A stretch of 64,000 nucleotides of DNA. It comes from Streptomyces sp. CB01373. GTDB lineage: Bacteria > Actinomycetota > Actinomycetes > Streptomycetales > Streptomycetaceae. Position 1 is the first letter of the stretch. Each line of letters opens with the position of its first letter. The stretch spans positions 62,001-126,000 of the forward strand of contig NZ_NNBK01000007.1 of NCBI RefSeq assembly GCF_002803075.1, given 5' to 3'. The translations under genes were made by a program, and so were the position numbers. Of this stretch, positions 25,328 to 34,220 are shown one piece after another. Below the pieces are notes generated by a model that made no database searches, had not been told where the DNA came from, and saw only the letters and a list, made by a program, of their open reading frames with translations.

Positions 25328-26182
25328 ATGGATGTGGAGCTGCGCCAGTTGCGCTGTCTCGTGGCCATCGTGGAGGAGGGCACCTTCACCGATGCCGCCG
25401 TGGTCCTGGGTGTCTCGCAGGCGGCGGTCTCCAGGACACTGGCCTCTCTCGAACGCGCCCTGGGGGTGAGGCTGCTGCGGCGCACCTCGCGCGAGGTGGC
25501 CCCGACCGCGGCCGGGCTGCGGGTGGTCGCCCGGGCCCGGCGGGTACTCGGTGGGGTGGAGGACCTGGTGCGGGAGGCCACATCGGGCCACAGCACTCTG
25601 CGGATCGGCTACGCCTGGTCGGCGGTCGGCCGCCACACGCCCGCCTTCCAGCGTCGCTGGGCACGGACGCACCCCGACACGGAGCTGCGGCTGATCCGCG
25701 TCAACTCCGCGACCGCCGGCCTGGCGGAGGGCGCCTGCGACCTCTCCGTCGTACGCAATCCCCTGGACGACCGCCGCTTCGACGGGGCCATCGTCGGCCT
25801 GGAACGGCGCCTGTGTGCCCTGTCCGCCCAGGACCCACTGGCCGCACACCGGTCACTGCGCCTCGCCGACCTCAGCGAGCGCACGCTGCTGATCGACCGG
25901 CGGACCGGCACCACCACCCCCGAGCTGTGGCCGCCCGGCTCCCGCCCGGCCACGGAGGAGACCGGCGACATCGACGACTGGCTGACCGTGATCTCCAGCG
26001 GCCGCGGCGTCGGCATGACGGCGGAGTCCACCGCGCGCCAGTACACCCGGCCCGGCATCGTCTACCGTCCGGTCCGCGATGCCGAGCCCATCGCCGTACG
26101 TCTCACCTGGTGGCGGGACGACCCGCATCCGGCGACCCAGGCGGCGGTCGAACTGCTCACCGCCCTCTACCGAGGCGACTGA
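25328..26182 (+). CDS. LysR-family regulator
   Basis: The 284-residue protein has a typical LysR winged helix at 1-60 (LRQLRCLVAIVEEGTFTDAA, LGVSQAAVSRTLASLE) and a periplasmic-binding-like effector domain from about 90. The 68-base gap to the divergent EamA gene contains the partly symmetric ATGCGCAAAATGCGT, which may be its binding site. Control of the adjacent exporter is the obvious inference. Confidence 0.9.
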   Translation: MDVELRQLRCLVAIVEEGTFTDAAVVLGVSQAAVSRTLASLERALGVRLLRRTSREVAPTAAGLRVVARARRVLGGVEDLVREATSGHSTLRIGYAWSAVGRHTPAFQRRWARTHPDTELRLIRVNSATAGLAEGACDLSVVRNPLDDRRFDGAIVGLERRLCALSAQDPLAAHRSLRLADLSERTLLIDRRTGTTTPELWPPGSRPATEETGDIDDWLTVISSGRGVGMTAESTARQYTRPGIVYRPVRDAEPIAVRLTWWRDDPHPATQAAVELLTALYRGD

Positions 26183-26295
26183 CCCGAGGGTCCGATGCGC
26201 CACGGCACGGCGTCGGGGGCCCAGGCCGCACGACACCGCACCGGACCCCGGCAGCAGTGGAGGACCAGGTCTGCCGACTGCGACAGGAACGCAAG

Positions 26296-26323
26296 CCGGG
26301 CCCCGCCGGCCGGGCCCCTTTTT
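26296..26323 (+). terminator. Rho-independent terminator after LysR
   Basis: A G/C-rich inverted repeat built on GGGCCCC and CGGGCCCC is followed by TTTTT, one of the few terminators in the window with a T-run. Confidence 0.6.
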
Positions 26324-26351
26324 GGCCCTGGTCCGTTGTTACGATCGGCCC

Positions 26352-26789
26352 ATGTCTCAGGACCCCGCACAGATCCCTTCGGAGTGGGGCGTGTTCACCC
26401 GGGCGACCACGACGCTCAGCGACGGTGAGGTGCTGATCCACGACTGGTACGCGACGGGCGGAGAGCCGGAGCTCATGCTCCGGACCGCGGACCCCGCGGA
26501 AGCGGTGGACCTCGTTTCCCGCCTGGCCGCTTTCTTCGCGGATGAATCCGGCTGGCGCCGCCGCGCGTCCGATGCCGTCGTCGCGAAGTTCAGCGAAGGG
26601 CCCCCGGAGCCGGCAGAGCTGGACGAGGCGGCGGAGGACCTCATGCTGGAGACGGTCGAGGTCCACCCGGGCGGTGACCTCGTCCTGCATCTCGACGACT
26701 CGTGCGGTCGGCATTTCTCGTCCGGCTATTGGCCGGCCGTCCGTATCGATGCCGACGGATTCGTCACTGCGGTCACAGTCGAGGCCTGA
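26352..26789 (+). CDS. Hypothetical acidic protein
   Basis: The 145-residue acidic protein begins SQDPAQIPSEWGVFTRA and ends with a beta-rich tail (LHLDDSCGRHFSSGYWPAVRID). There is no signal peptide or membrane segment. Codon use is clearly coding and the ATG lies just after the LysR terminator, but the ribosome site is weak. I recognise no family. It is convergent with the membrane protein at 26879. Confidence 0.6.
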   Translation: MSQDPAQIPSEWGVFTRATTTLSDGEVLIHDWYATGGEPELMLRTADPAEAVDLVSRLAAFFADESGWRRRASDAVVAKFSEGPPEPAELDEAAEDLMLETVEVHPGGDLVLHLDDSCGRHFSSGYWPAVRIDADGFVTAVTVEA

Positions 26790-26878
26790 GGGCACGCACG
26801 ACCCAGCGGGATGATCATGCTCCGGCAGGAAGCGGCTGCGCCTGGTCAGGCCCCCGCAGGCCGGCGTGAGCCGTCGAG

Positions 26879-27694
26879 CTATCTCGTGGGGTTCGGGCGG
26901 TGCTGTCGCCGCAGCGCCTCGGCGAGGGACAGGAAGACCCGCACATTGCGGACGGCGGACGAGGGGATGGACAACCAGGGCTTCGTGAGGCCGAGTTGGT
27001 GGATTGCCAGGAGGCCCTCCTTCACCTCGACCCGCTCCACCTCCGGCCAGTCCAGGCGCCGGTCGAGGTGTCCGATCCCCGCGGGGTCGAGATGGACGAG
27101 TAAGAAGTCGATCCGCTCGCCCGCCTCCAGGCGGGCCGCGTCCCGGGACAGCCGCACCCGGCTGAACGCGGCGTCGAGGTCGTCGGCGAACCGGGCGAGA
27201 CCCTTGTAGGAGTCGCTCACCACGATCGGGGCGCCCTCCTCGGGGATCACGGTGAGTGTGCGCCAGGTGGCGCCGGTGAGCCCGTTGGTCACCTTGGTCT
27301 CCTGCCGCGTGATGCCCGCGATCTCGTCCCACTCGTAGACCTCGGGCGCCCTCCCGGTGACCCACCGTACGAGCCCGCGCTCGTAGTGGGCGACCCAGAT
27401 CTGAGGCTGGGTCCAGGCCCGTGCGACGAGCCGTCCGGCCAGGACGAGCGGTACCACTCCCAGGGCGAGGATCCCCGACGCGTTGTACCAGGCACCGCTG
27501 GTCCGCTGGTCCTCGACGGCGAGCGAGGTGCCGTACGACAGCATGATCACACCGAACAGCACCATGGGCACCACGACAGCCCAGACGAGGCGTATGGGCT
27601 CGGTGTGCACGAGCCCGCGACGCCTGCCCAGTTCGCAGTCCCGCGCGACGTTCCGCATCGCGGGCGGTACGAAGCCAGCACCCCGATCCGGCAT
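26879..27694 (-). CDS. Two-helix membrane protein, DUF6585-like
   Basis: The 271-residue protein has two membrane segments at about 35-55 and 70-92, then a soluble domain with VAHYERGLVRWVTGRAPEVY, WDEIAGITRQETKV, ISDS-like VVSDSYKGL and a repeat ERVEVKEGLLAIHQLG, a pattern like PH-domain membrane proteins. I tentatively link it to DUF6585. The ATG follows GGGGGG by 4 bases. It lies downstream of the peptidase gene but beyond a strong terminator, so it probably has its own promoter. Confidence 0.65.
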   Translation of the reverse strand: MPDRGAGFVPPAMRNVARDCELGRRRGLVHTEPIRLVWAVVVPMVLFGVIMLSYGTSLAVEDQRTSGAWYNASGILALGVVPLVLAGRLVARAWTQPQIWVAHYERGLVRWVTGRAPEVYEWDEIAGITRQETKVTNGLTGATWRTLTVIPEEGAPIVVSDSYKGLARFADDLDAAFSRVRLSRDAARLEAGERIDFLLVHLDPAGIGHLDRRLDWPEVERVEVKEGLLAIHQLGLTKPWLSIPSSAVRNVRVFLSLAEALRRQHRPNPTR

Positions 27695-27838
27695 GAATCC
27701 CCCCAAGGTTGCACTGGAGGGCCATTGTCGGGCGAGGGACAGCGCGTGTGAAGAGGGCGGCTCGTGCGGGAGTACCGGCAGCTGAGTCCGCCGCAAGCCT
27801 GCTCCGGGTGTGCGTGTGTCGTCACGCGATATGCCGTG

Positions 27839-27874
27839 CTGCCCGGCGCCCGCATGGGAGCGGGTGCCGGGCAG
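27839..27874 (-). terminator. Strong hairpin after the X-Pro peptidase gene
   Basis: Two 15-base arms, CTGCCCGGCGCCCGC and GCGGGTGCCGGGCAG, pair with one G-T type mismatch around a 6-base loop. It starts 9 bases after the minus-strand stop. Confidence 0.8.
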
Positions 27875-27882
27875 ACACCGGG

Positions 27883-29742
27883 TCATCGGTTCTTCGAGAT
27901 GCTCAGTGGGAAGGTGGGGGTTCCGATGTCGGTCAGTGTGGTGGTGTTCGCCTTCAGGTAGGTGTCCAGGTACGGTGAGCGGTCGCCCTGGGTCGATGCG
28001 TCGAACCGGGGATCCTGTACCTCGAGGGAGAGCCGGGCGTCGGAGACGGTGACCGTCTTGCCCGAGGGGACGCTCTGCCAGCCGTTCGAGGTGATGGTTC
28101 CGAGCTGGACGCCCAGTTGGTGCCCTTGCTGGAAGGTCCAGTCCGTGGCCTTCAGAGCGAAGGACGTTGATCCGCCGGTTTGCAGCAGGGCGACGTTCTC
28201 GTTGAACATGGTCGCCTTGCCGTCCGGGGCGACGTCCCACAGGCGTGCCCAGACGTTGCCCTGGCCGCTCGTCTTCAGCGTGATCTGCGGGCTGCCCGTG
28301 ATCCGCACCTGCTCGGCGGCGGGCGTGGACCAGGTCCAGTAGCTGTTGGCGGGTGTATCAGCGCTGAACGCGGTCGGCTGGTCGGTTGTCAGTGAGCCGG
28401 CCTCCGCGCCGGACTCGATGTCCCAGCCCTGCGACTGCTGCTGCGGTGTTGTCGGCAGGACGGTCTTCTGTGTCTTGCCGCCGTCGTCGACGTACTGTCC
28501 GGGTGCCAGCCGTACCTTGTACGCGTCGTTGGTCATCGGCCAGGTCGGCTGGGCGCGCCACTGGCCGAGGCTGTCCTCAAGGGAGAACGCGGGGTCGGTC
28601 ACCGATGGCTTGATGCCACGGAGGTACTGGTCGTAGAACCGCATGACCTCGTCGAACCAGCCTGCCCGTCCCATCTTGAGCTGGCCCTTGGTGTTGGATT
28701 CGTTGCCGCGTACGTGCTCCCACTGGCCGAGCCAACCACGTTGCGGGCCCTGGTGGTTGGCCAGGTACTTCTGCATCTCCTCGGGTTTGGTGTTGTCCTC
28801 GATGAAGCCCGAGGTGACGAACAGCGGTGTCTGGGATCCGGCGGCGCGGGAGGCGAAGTCGCGGGCTCGCCAGAACGAGGACTTCGGGTCGGGGTTCTGG
28901 GTGTTGGTGAGGTTGTCGCTCTCGCACTCGGGGTGGTTCTTCTCGTATCCGGCGTTCGCCTTGTAGTGGTCGCTGTCGTCGGCCAGCGGCGCCATCGTCG
29001 CGATCGAGTAGTAACTCCGCGGGGTGCTGGTCACGTTGGAACGCGGAACCCCGTTGCTGTACAGGTAGTTGTACCTGTTCCACGTCGGTTCTTGGGAGAC
29101 GATCGCCCGCAGTGGCTTGAGCTTGAGGGTGTTGGCCGCCAGGCCGGTGTTGGCGTCGTAGGACTTGCCGTACATGCCGACCTTGCCGGTCGACCATGGC
29201 CGGCTCGCCGCCCATTCGACGGCTGCCTTGATGTCCGCCTGCTCGCCGGGGCCGAGGAAGTCCAGGCAGCCGGTGCTGCCGCCGAAGCCACGCAGGTCGA
29301 CCATCACGAAGGTGTATCCGCGTTCCATGAGCCGGGCGCCTTCGACGAAGTCCTGGAAGCGTGCCGAGGGTCCGACCTTGTCCCAGCCCGCGGGGGCGGT
29401 CTCTCCCGCGTGGGAGAAGTACGGGCCCACCGACAGGATCACCGGTGTCTTCGCGTTCGCCGGCAGGCCTGCCGGTCGCAGCACGTCGGCGTGCAGTTCG
29501 ACTCCGCTGCCGTCCGAGGAGGGGAAGTAGTGCTGTGTCCAGAGCGCGCCCTGCGGGACGCGGTCGTTCTCCTCGTGGGTCACGGGGTCGTCGGCTGCGG
29601 CCTGCGGCCGGTCTTTTGCTGCGGTGGCGGACGCGGGTGTCGTGTCGGGTGCCGCGATGGCGGGTGTGGCGAGTGTGCCGGTCAGTGCGAGGGTGGTGAG
29701 GGCGGCTGAAGCGGCCCAGGGGGCCGTACGGCGTCTTTTCAC
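27883..29742 (-). CDS. Secreted X-Pro dipeptidyl-peptidase-like (CocE/NonD) hydrolase
   Basis: The 619-residue protein has a signal peptide (KRRRTAPWAASAALTTLAL, cleavage near 31). The N-terminal alpha/beta hydrolase domain has the nucleophile motif GKSYDANTG, the RGFGGS oxyanion region and the general-base HVRGNE; the C-terminal part (about 390-619) is the jelly-roll X-Pro dipeptidyl-peptidase C domain. The family cleaves X-Pro dipeptides or esters outside the cell; which applies here is unclear. GTG at 29742 follows GGAGGAGCAA. A -35/-10 pair with an overlapping palindrome lies about 150 bases upstream. Confidence 0.9.
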   Translation of the reverse strand: MKRRRTAPWAASAALTTLALTGTLATPAIAAPDTTPASATAAKDRPQAAADDPVTHEENDRVPQGALWTQHYFPSSDGSGVELHADVLRPAGLPANAKTPVILSVGPYFSHAGETAPAGWDKVGPSARFQDFVEGARLMERGYTFVMVDLRGFGGSTGCLDFLGPGEQADIKAAVEWAASRPWSTGKVGMYGKSYDANTGLAANTLKLKPLRAIVSQEPTWNRYNYLYSNGVPRSNVTSTPRSYYSIATMAPLADDSDHYKANAGYEKNHPECESDNLTNTQNPDPKSSFWRARDFASRAAGSQTPLFVTSGFIEDNTKPEEMQKYLANHQGPQRGWLGQWEHVRGNESNTKGQLKMGRAGWFDEVMRFYDQYLRGIKPSVTDPAFSLEDSLGQWRAQPTWPMTNDAYKVRLAPGQYVDDGGKTQKTVLPTTPQQQSQGWDIESGAEAGSLTTDQPTAFSADTPANSYWTWSTPAAEQVRITGSPQITLKTSGQGNVWARLWDVAPDGKATMFNENVALLQTGGSTSFALKATDWTFQQGHQLGVQLGTITSNGWQSVPSGKTVTVSDARLSLEVQDPRFDASTQGDRSPYLDTYLKANTTTLTDIGTPTFPLSISKNR

Positions 29743-29890
29743 TTGCTCCTCCCGGAGTTGTCGGTTACGGGGCGGTGCAGGTGGCGCGGTCGGGCAGCGG
29801 CCCCGGTCCCGCCGCCGACGGGTCGACGAAGGGCGGCCGCGCGCAAGCGGAATCTGGGTTCCTCGTGCGCGCCGGAGCCGACGGCGTGGG

Positions 29891-29919
29891 AGCCTATGAT
29901 CGTCATTGACACGCGTCAA
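29891..29919 (-). promoter_or_regulatory. Promoter with palindrome for the X-Pro peptidase gene
   Basis: Read on the minus strand, TTGACG (29914-29919), a 17-base spacer and TAGGCT (29891-29896). The -35 region is part of TTGAC-N4-GTCAA (29906-29919), a candidate repressor site. The remaining gap to 30115 shows no gene. Confidence 0.6.
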
Positions 29920-30115
29920 CAGGGCAGTATGAGCACGGTGTTGCCGGTGCGTCGTCCGGTACTGGTCGCGGTGGCTGATGGGAGCAGGTGAACTGACGGT
30001 GCCTGGGCCGGGGACGGGCGGGGTCCGGGAGCGGGGTCGTCGCAGGTGACCGGTGCCCGGTCAGCGGTTTGGTCGGGGTTCGGTCGTCCGGCGCCCCTCC
30101 CCCACGGCGCGGTTG

Positions 30116-30304
30116 ATGCTTGCACCGGTACATCTCACCGCCCATGCCCTGTGCTCCGACCCGGCGGCACTGCACCGATACCTCACCGAACGCCTGGACA
30201 CCCTGCAGGCGCTCCGCACCCTGGAGACCGCGCCTGTGCTCCGCACGCTCAAGATGGCCGGACCACTCCCGGCCACCGGTAAGCCGCCCACGCGCAGCCG
30301 CTAG
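30116..30304 (+). pseudogene. C-terminal remnant of an Lrp/AsnC-type regulator
   Basis: The 62-residue translation contains DPAALHRYLTERLDTLQALR and TLETAPVLRTLKMAG, which is the last part of an Lrp/AsnC (RAM) domain. The N-terminal DNA-binding half is absent upstream. The remnant ends directly at the palindromic repeat at 30302, so insertion or excision there may have removed the rest. Confidence 0.6.
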
Positions 30305-30365
30305 GGTCTTTCGTTTGGATCAGGCCGGATCAGCGAGCCCGGCATGATCCAGACGAGAGGCCCTA
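30302..30365. repeat. MITE-like palindromic repeat (IS-end type)
   Basis: Two 25-base arms face each other around 14 bases: TAGGGTCTTTCGTTTGGATC and, on the other strand, TAGGGCCTCTCGTCTGGATC at the start of each arm, with about five mismatches in 25. The arm sequence resembles the terminal repeats of Streptomyces IS5-type elements. The flanking TA/CTA may be a target duplication. It could be a non-autonomous mini-element or the two ends left after internal loss of an IS. Confidence 0.6.
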
Positions 30366-30463
30366 AGGGCTCGCAGAGAATGTGTCGGTGCCAACGGTGC
30401 GGCGAACGGACTGTTGGCCGCGCAGCTCCAGGGTGCCCGGTGGTTCGCGACCCGCAGTACCTC

Positions 30464-31573
30464 TCAGCGGGCGGCGACCCGGTCGTCGTACTTGATGCGG
30501 GCAAGGAAGAAGTCCCGGACGTCCTCGGCCAGCAGCTCCGGCACCTCCATCGCGGCGAAGTGGCCGCCGCGTTCGAACTCCGACCAGTGCCTGATGTCGT
30601 ACAGCCGCTCTGCCAGTGGTCGCACCGACTGCGTGATGTCGTGCGCGAACACCGCCACACCCATCGGCACCGGGCACGGCTGCTGGACCCCTCGCGGGGC
30701 ATCGTGGTGGAACCGGGCCGAGGAGGCCGCCGTGGCGGTCAGCCAGTACAGCGAGATGTCGGTGAGCATCCGCTCGTCGCTGACCGGCGTCTCGGGGTCG
30801 GTCCACTGTGCGAAGCGCTCGGCGATCCACACCAGTTGGCCGACCGGCGAGTCGGTCAGCGCGTAGCCGATGGTCTGCGGGGTGAGGGCCTGCAGAGCCT
30901 GGTACGGCGGGCGATTCGCCATCAGCTGCCGGACCTTGTCCAGCCGGGCTTCATCCGTTTCGGACAGTTCGATGCCGGCATCCGGAACCGGCCGGGTCGG
31001 CAGGTAGTTGACGTGCACCCCGACGACGTGCTCGGGCGCCACCGCGCCGAGCGCCATGGAGATGCCCGCGCCGAAGTCGCCGCCCTGCGCGCCGTAGCGC
31101 TCGTACCCGAGACGGTGCATCAGCTCGGCCCAGGCCCGCGCGACCCGGGTGGCGTCCCAACCGCGTTCGTGGGTCGGCCCGGAGAAGCCGTAACCCGGGA
31201 TGGACGGAATCACCAGGTGGAAGTCGCGCGACAGCGGCTCGATCACGTCGAGGAACTCCAGAAACGAACCGGGCCAGCCGTGCGTGAGGACCAGCGCGAG
31301 CGCGTCCGGGTTCGCAGACCGGACATGGACGAAGTGGACGTTCTGGCCGTCGATCTCGGTGGTGAAGTGCGGAAGCTCGTTGAGCCTGGCCTCATGCGCA
31401 CGCCAGTCGTAGCCGGTGCGCCAGTACTCGGCAAGCTCCTTGAGCCGCCCCAGCGGGAAGCCGTAGTCCCACCCGGCGTCGGCGACCTCGTTGGGCCAAC
31501 GGGTGCGGGCGAGGCGGTCGGTCAAGTCGTCGAGGTCGGCCTGGGGAATGTCGATGTGGAACGGCTTGATCAC
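30464..31573 (-). CDS. Epoxide hydrolase with EHN domain
   Basis: The 369-residue protein has an N-terminal EHN domain (about 1-110: [35 protein letters not shown]) and an alpha/beta hydrolase core with HGWPGSF, the nucleophile Asp166 in GGDFGAG, and the catalytic His in [10 protein letters not shown]. It would open epoxides to diols through an ester intermediate, in the cytosol. GTG at 31573 follows GGAG by nine bases. It is divergent from the MarR gene, and two palindromic operator copies lie in the gap. Confidence 0.9.
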   Translation of the reverse strand: MIKPFHIDIPQADLDDLTDRLARTRWPNEVADAGWDYGFPLGRLKELAEYWRTGYDWRAHEARLNELPHFTTEIDGQNVHFVHVRSANPDALALVLTHGWPGSFLEFLDVIEPLSRDFHLVIPSIPGYGFSGPTHERGWDATRVARAWAELMHRLGYERYGAQGGDFGAGISMALGAVAPEHVVGVHVNYLPTRPVPDAGIELSETDEARLDKVRQLMANRPPYQALQALTPQTIGYALTDSPVGQLVWIAERFAQWTDPETPVSDERMLTDISLYWLTATAASSARFHHDAPRGVQQPCPVPMGVAVFAHDITQSVRPLAERLYDIRHWSEFERGGHFAAMEVPELLAEDVRDFFLARIKYDDRVAAR

Positions 31574-31610
31574 GGTCTTCGCTCCAAGGGAATTCGTTCG
31601 CAGCCCAAAC

Positions 31611-31651
31611 GTTCGTGACACTAACGAAGCTAGACTGTTAGTGTCACTAAC
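31611..31651. promoter_or_regulatory. Twin MarR operators
   Basis: GTTCGTGACACTAAC (31611-31625) and GTTAGTGTCACTAAC (31637-31651) are two copies of a 15-base palindrome with centres 26 bases apart. The second is perfect; the first has one mismatch. They occupy the gap between the divergent epoxide hydrolase and MarR genes. Confidence 0.8.
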
Positions 31652-31672
31652 ACAAGAGGTGGAGGATCCTCC

Positions 31673-32188
31673 GTGAGCCCAACCCCCGAACCCACCCCGG
31701 CCCGGCTGCGCGCCATCCCCAGCCGCCTGCTCGCCGGGGCCTCGGTCGTCGCCGACCGGCTCGTCAGCGAGCGCTTGGCCACCGAGGGCGCTCGCAAGTG
31801 GCACTTCGCCGTGCTGGTCGCGCTCGCCGAGGCCGGTGCCGCCAGCCAGGCCGGACTCAGCCGCCGCACCGGCATCTACCGCAGCGACATGGTCGCCGTC
31901 CTCAACGAGCTTGCCGCCGCCGAATGCATCCGCCGCGAACCCGACCCCTCCGACCGCCGCCGCAACGTCATTACCCTCACCCCCACTGGCCGCCGCCGCC
32001 TCGAGCGCCTCGACACGCTCATCTCCGACGCCCAGCGTGAACTCCTCGCCCCCCTCACCCCCGTCCAGCAGGATGAACTCACCCACCTGCTCACCGTCCT
32101 GACCGAGCACCACCACCCTCCGCACCCCAGCCCATCTACCTGCGCCGTCCCAAGCCTCGCCCCCACCGTCGACGGCTCCTCGGGATAG
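31673..32188 (+). CDS. MarR-family regulator
   Basis: The 171-residue protein has the MarR winged helix: [20 protein letters not shown], then [26 protein letters not shown], with the DxRxx wing signature. A Pro/Ser-rich tail of about 25 residues follows the last helix. GTG follows GGAGGATCCTCC. It likely represses itself and the divergent epoxide hydrolase through the twin operators, with a phenolic or epoxide-related ligand releasing it. Confidence 0.92.
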   Translation: MSPTPEPTPARLRAIPSRLLAGASVVADRLVSERLATEGARKWHFAVLVALAEAGAASQAGLSRRTGIYRSDMVAVLNELAAAECIRREPDPSDRRRNVITLTPTGRRRLERLDTLISDAQRELLAPLTPVQQDELTHLLTVLTEHHHPPHPSPSTCAVPSLAPTVDGSSG

Positions 32189-32252
32189 TTCTTGCTGATG
32201 CCCGGCACATACCTTCCGCTCGTGGAGACACAGAGCGTGATCACGGGTATCG

Positions 32253-32945
32253 TCACGCCGGTGGGCGGGTGAGTTTGGCGGCCACGGCGTCGAGGACCCA
32301 GTCCAGGCCGGTCGCGAAGGATGTCTCGGCGTCCACGTCCGTGCCGTCGTACACGGCTTTTGCCAGCGCCGGGAAGCGGCCCGTGGCCAACATTCTCGTC
32401 ACATGCGGGCCGGAAGCGCGCTGCCAGTCACGCTTGGACAGGCCCGTGGCGCGTTCGGCCCTCAGGTTCGCGATCTCGCGCCTGATCGCGCCGGTGAAGT
32501 AGGCGCTGACAGTCTCCACGGCGCGCATGACGGTGTCGATGTCGGCGTGGCCGTCGAGGGCGGCCAGCGTGGCCTCGGTCACGGCGAGGCCGTTCGGGCC
32601 CAGGGTCGGGCGGCCGCCGAGCAGGTCGGCCAGCCATTCGTGGCGGAGCGCTGTCTGCCTGGTGCGGTGGGCGAGGATGCGCAGCGCCTCCCGCCAGTCA
32701 CCGGGCTGTTCCTCGGGGACGATCTCGGCCTGGACCTCGTCCACCATGAGGTCGAACAGCTCCTGCTTGGTGGAGATGTATCCGTACAGCCGCATCGGGC
32801 CGGCGTTCAGCCGGGCGGCGACCTTGCGCAACGACACCGCTTCCAGCCCGCCCTCGTCGGCCAGCGCGATGGCGGCGGCGACGATCCGCTCCCGGTCGAG
32901 CGGCACAGGGCGAGTCGGCGGCTCCGGCCGGTCCCACACAGTCAT
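32253..32945 (-). CDS. TetR-family regulator
   Basis: About 230 residues. The helix-turn-helix is [24 protein letters not shown], followed by a TetR_C domain of the kind found with drug-inactivating enzymes ([21 protein letters not shown]). ATG at 32945 is preferred; a GTG two codons upstream is possible. It is divergent from the FAD monooxygenase, with a 15-base imperfect inverted repeat in the gap. The geometry is exactly that of a tetracycline-type repressor and its target. Confidence 0.92.
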   Translation of the reverse strand: MTVWDRPEPPTRPVPLDRERIVAAAIALADEGGLEAVSLRKVAARLNAGPMRLYGYISTKQELFDLMVDEVQAEIVPEEQPGDWREALRILAHRTRQTALRHEWLADLLGGRPTLGPNGLAVTEATLAALDGHADIDTVMRAVETVSAYFTGAIRREIANLRAERATGLSKRDWQRASGPHVTRMLATGRFPALAKAVYDGTDVDAETSFATGLDWVLDAVAAKLTRPPA

Positions 32946-32962
32946 GGTCACACCGTTCCGTT

Positions 32963-32997
32963 GCGATGCATCGTATTGAAGAAATACAGTGTATCGC
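32963..32997. promoter_or_regulatory. TetR operator abutting the FAD monooxygenase start
   Basis: GCGATGCATCGTATT and AATACAGTGTATCGC are 15-base arms (12 matching) around 5 bases. The right arm ends one base before the monooxygenase ATG, so a bound repressor would block initiation, and the transcript may be leaderless. Confidence 0.65.
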
Positions 32998-32998
32998 C

Positions 32999-34117
32999 AT
33001 GAGACATCGTATCGCCGTGGTCGGGAGCGGCCCTGCCGGCCTTACCTTCGCCCGTGTCCTGCACCGCCACGGCTACCCCGTCGCCGTCTTCGAACGCGAT
33101 CCCGCCCCCGACGCCCGCCCCCCGGGCGGCACGCTGGACCTGCACGAAGGGCTGGGCCAACTCGCGCTGGACAAGGCGGGGCTGCTGGCGGAGTTCCAGG
33201 CGCTGTCTCGCCCCGAGGGGCAGGCCATGCGCATCCTGGACGCGGACGGGACCGTCCTGCGCGACTGGCGACCCCGTCCGGAGGACCGAGCCAATCCCGA
33301 GATCGACCGCGGGCAACTGCGTGACCTGCTGCTCGGCCCTCTCGACGTCCAGTGGGGTCGGGGCGTGACACAGATGGTACCGGGGACCCCGGACGGCGCA
33401 CTGGTCCAGTTCACGGACGGGCGACAGGAGACGTTCGACCTCGTGGTCGGCGCCGACGGCGCCTGGTCCCGGATCCGCCCGGCAGTCTCGCCGGTGACCC
33501 CGCACTACACCGGCGTCACCTTGGTCGAGACGTCCCTCGACGACGTCGACACCCGCCACCCTGACCTCGCCCGGCTGATCGGCGACGGGTGCGTGGCTGT
33601 GTACGGCGTGAACCGGACTCTCGTCGCCCAGCGCAACAGCGGCGGCCACGCCAAGGTGTACGCCCAGTTCCGCGCGCCGCTGGACTGGCACTCACACCTG
33701 GACCTGGCTGACGTAGAGGCCGTGCGATCGAGTCTGCTGGCTCTGTTCCACGGCTGGGCCGCTCCCGTCCTCGACCTCCTCCGCCACGGCACCGCTTTCG
33801 TCCACCGCCCCCTCTACGTTCTGCCCGTGTCCCACACCTGGAACCACGTCCCCGGGGTGACGCTACTGGGCGACGCCGCCCATCTGATGCCCCCGTTGGG
33901 GGCGGGCGCGAACCTGGCGATGCTGGAAGGCGCCGAACTCGCCGAGTCCATCGCCACCGGCCCAGGAGATCTGGACGAGGCCGTCCGCGCCTTCGAGGAG
34001 CAGATGTGGGCACGGGCCGGCAGGTGGGCGAAGATCACGGCGGCCGGCCTGGAGCGCCTCGTGAGCCCGGACCCCGCCGAAGCCCTCGCCCTCTTCGACC
34101 AAGTCCAGCCGTCCTGA
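32999..34117 (+). CDS. FAD-dependent monooxygenase, TetX-like
   Basis: The 372-residue protein has the FAD dinucleotide motif GSGPAG (residues 9-14), a GADGAWSRIR segment and GDAAHLMPPLGAGANLAM near 295, the three fingerprints of group A flavin hydroxylases. The PPGGTLDLH segment near 38 and the general layout resemble the TetX tetracycline-inactivating subgroup, but the substrate could be another aromatic. No ribosome site precedes the ATG at 32999; an upstream in-frame ATG at 32966 lies inside the operator. It is probably controlled by the divergent TetR protein. Confidence 0.88.
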   Translation: MRHRIAVVGSGPAGLTFARVLHRHGYPVAVFERDPAPDARPPGGTLDLHEGLGQLALDKAGLLAEFQALSRPEGQAMRILDADGTVLRDWRPRPEDRANPEIDRGQLRDLLLGPLDVQWGRGVTQMVPGTPDGALVQFTDGRQETFDLVVGADGAWSRIRPAVSPVTPHYTGVTLVETSLDDVDTRHPDLARLIGDGCVAVYGVNRTLVAQRNSGGHAKVYAQFRAPLDWHSHLDLADVEAVRSSLLALFHGWAAPVLDLLRHGTAFVHRPLYVLPVSHTWNHVPGVTLLGDAAHLMPPLGAGANLAMLEGAELAESIATGPGDLDEAVRAFEEQMWARAGRWAKITAAGLERLVSPDPAEALALFDQVQPS

Positions 34118-34220
34118 CTGCCCGCTACCGCCGGAATCCGGTCCGCTCCTCCTCGGGGGCGTAGCTCCCACAACTTGTCGGGCACCAGCTGCTGCACCAG
34201 CTCCCGGGCAAGTTCGGGGG

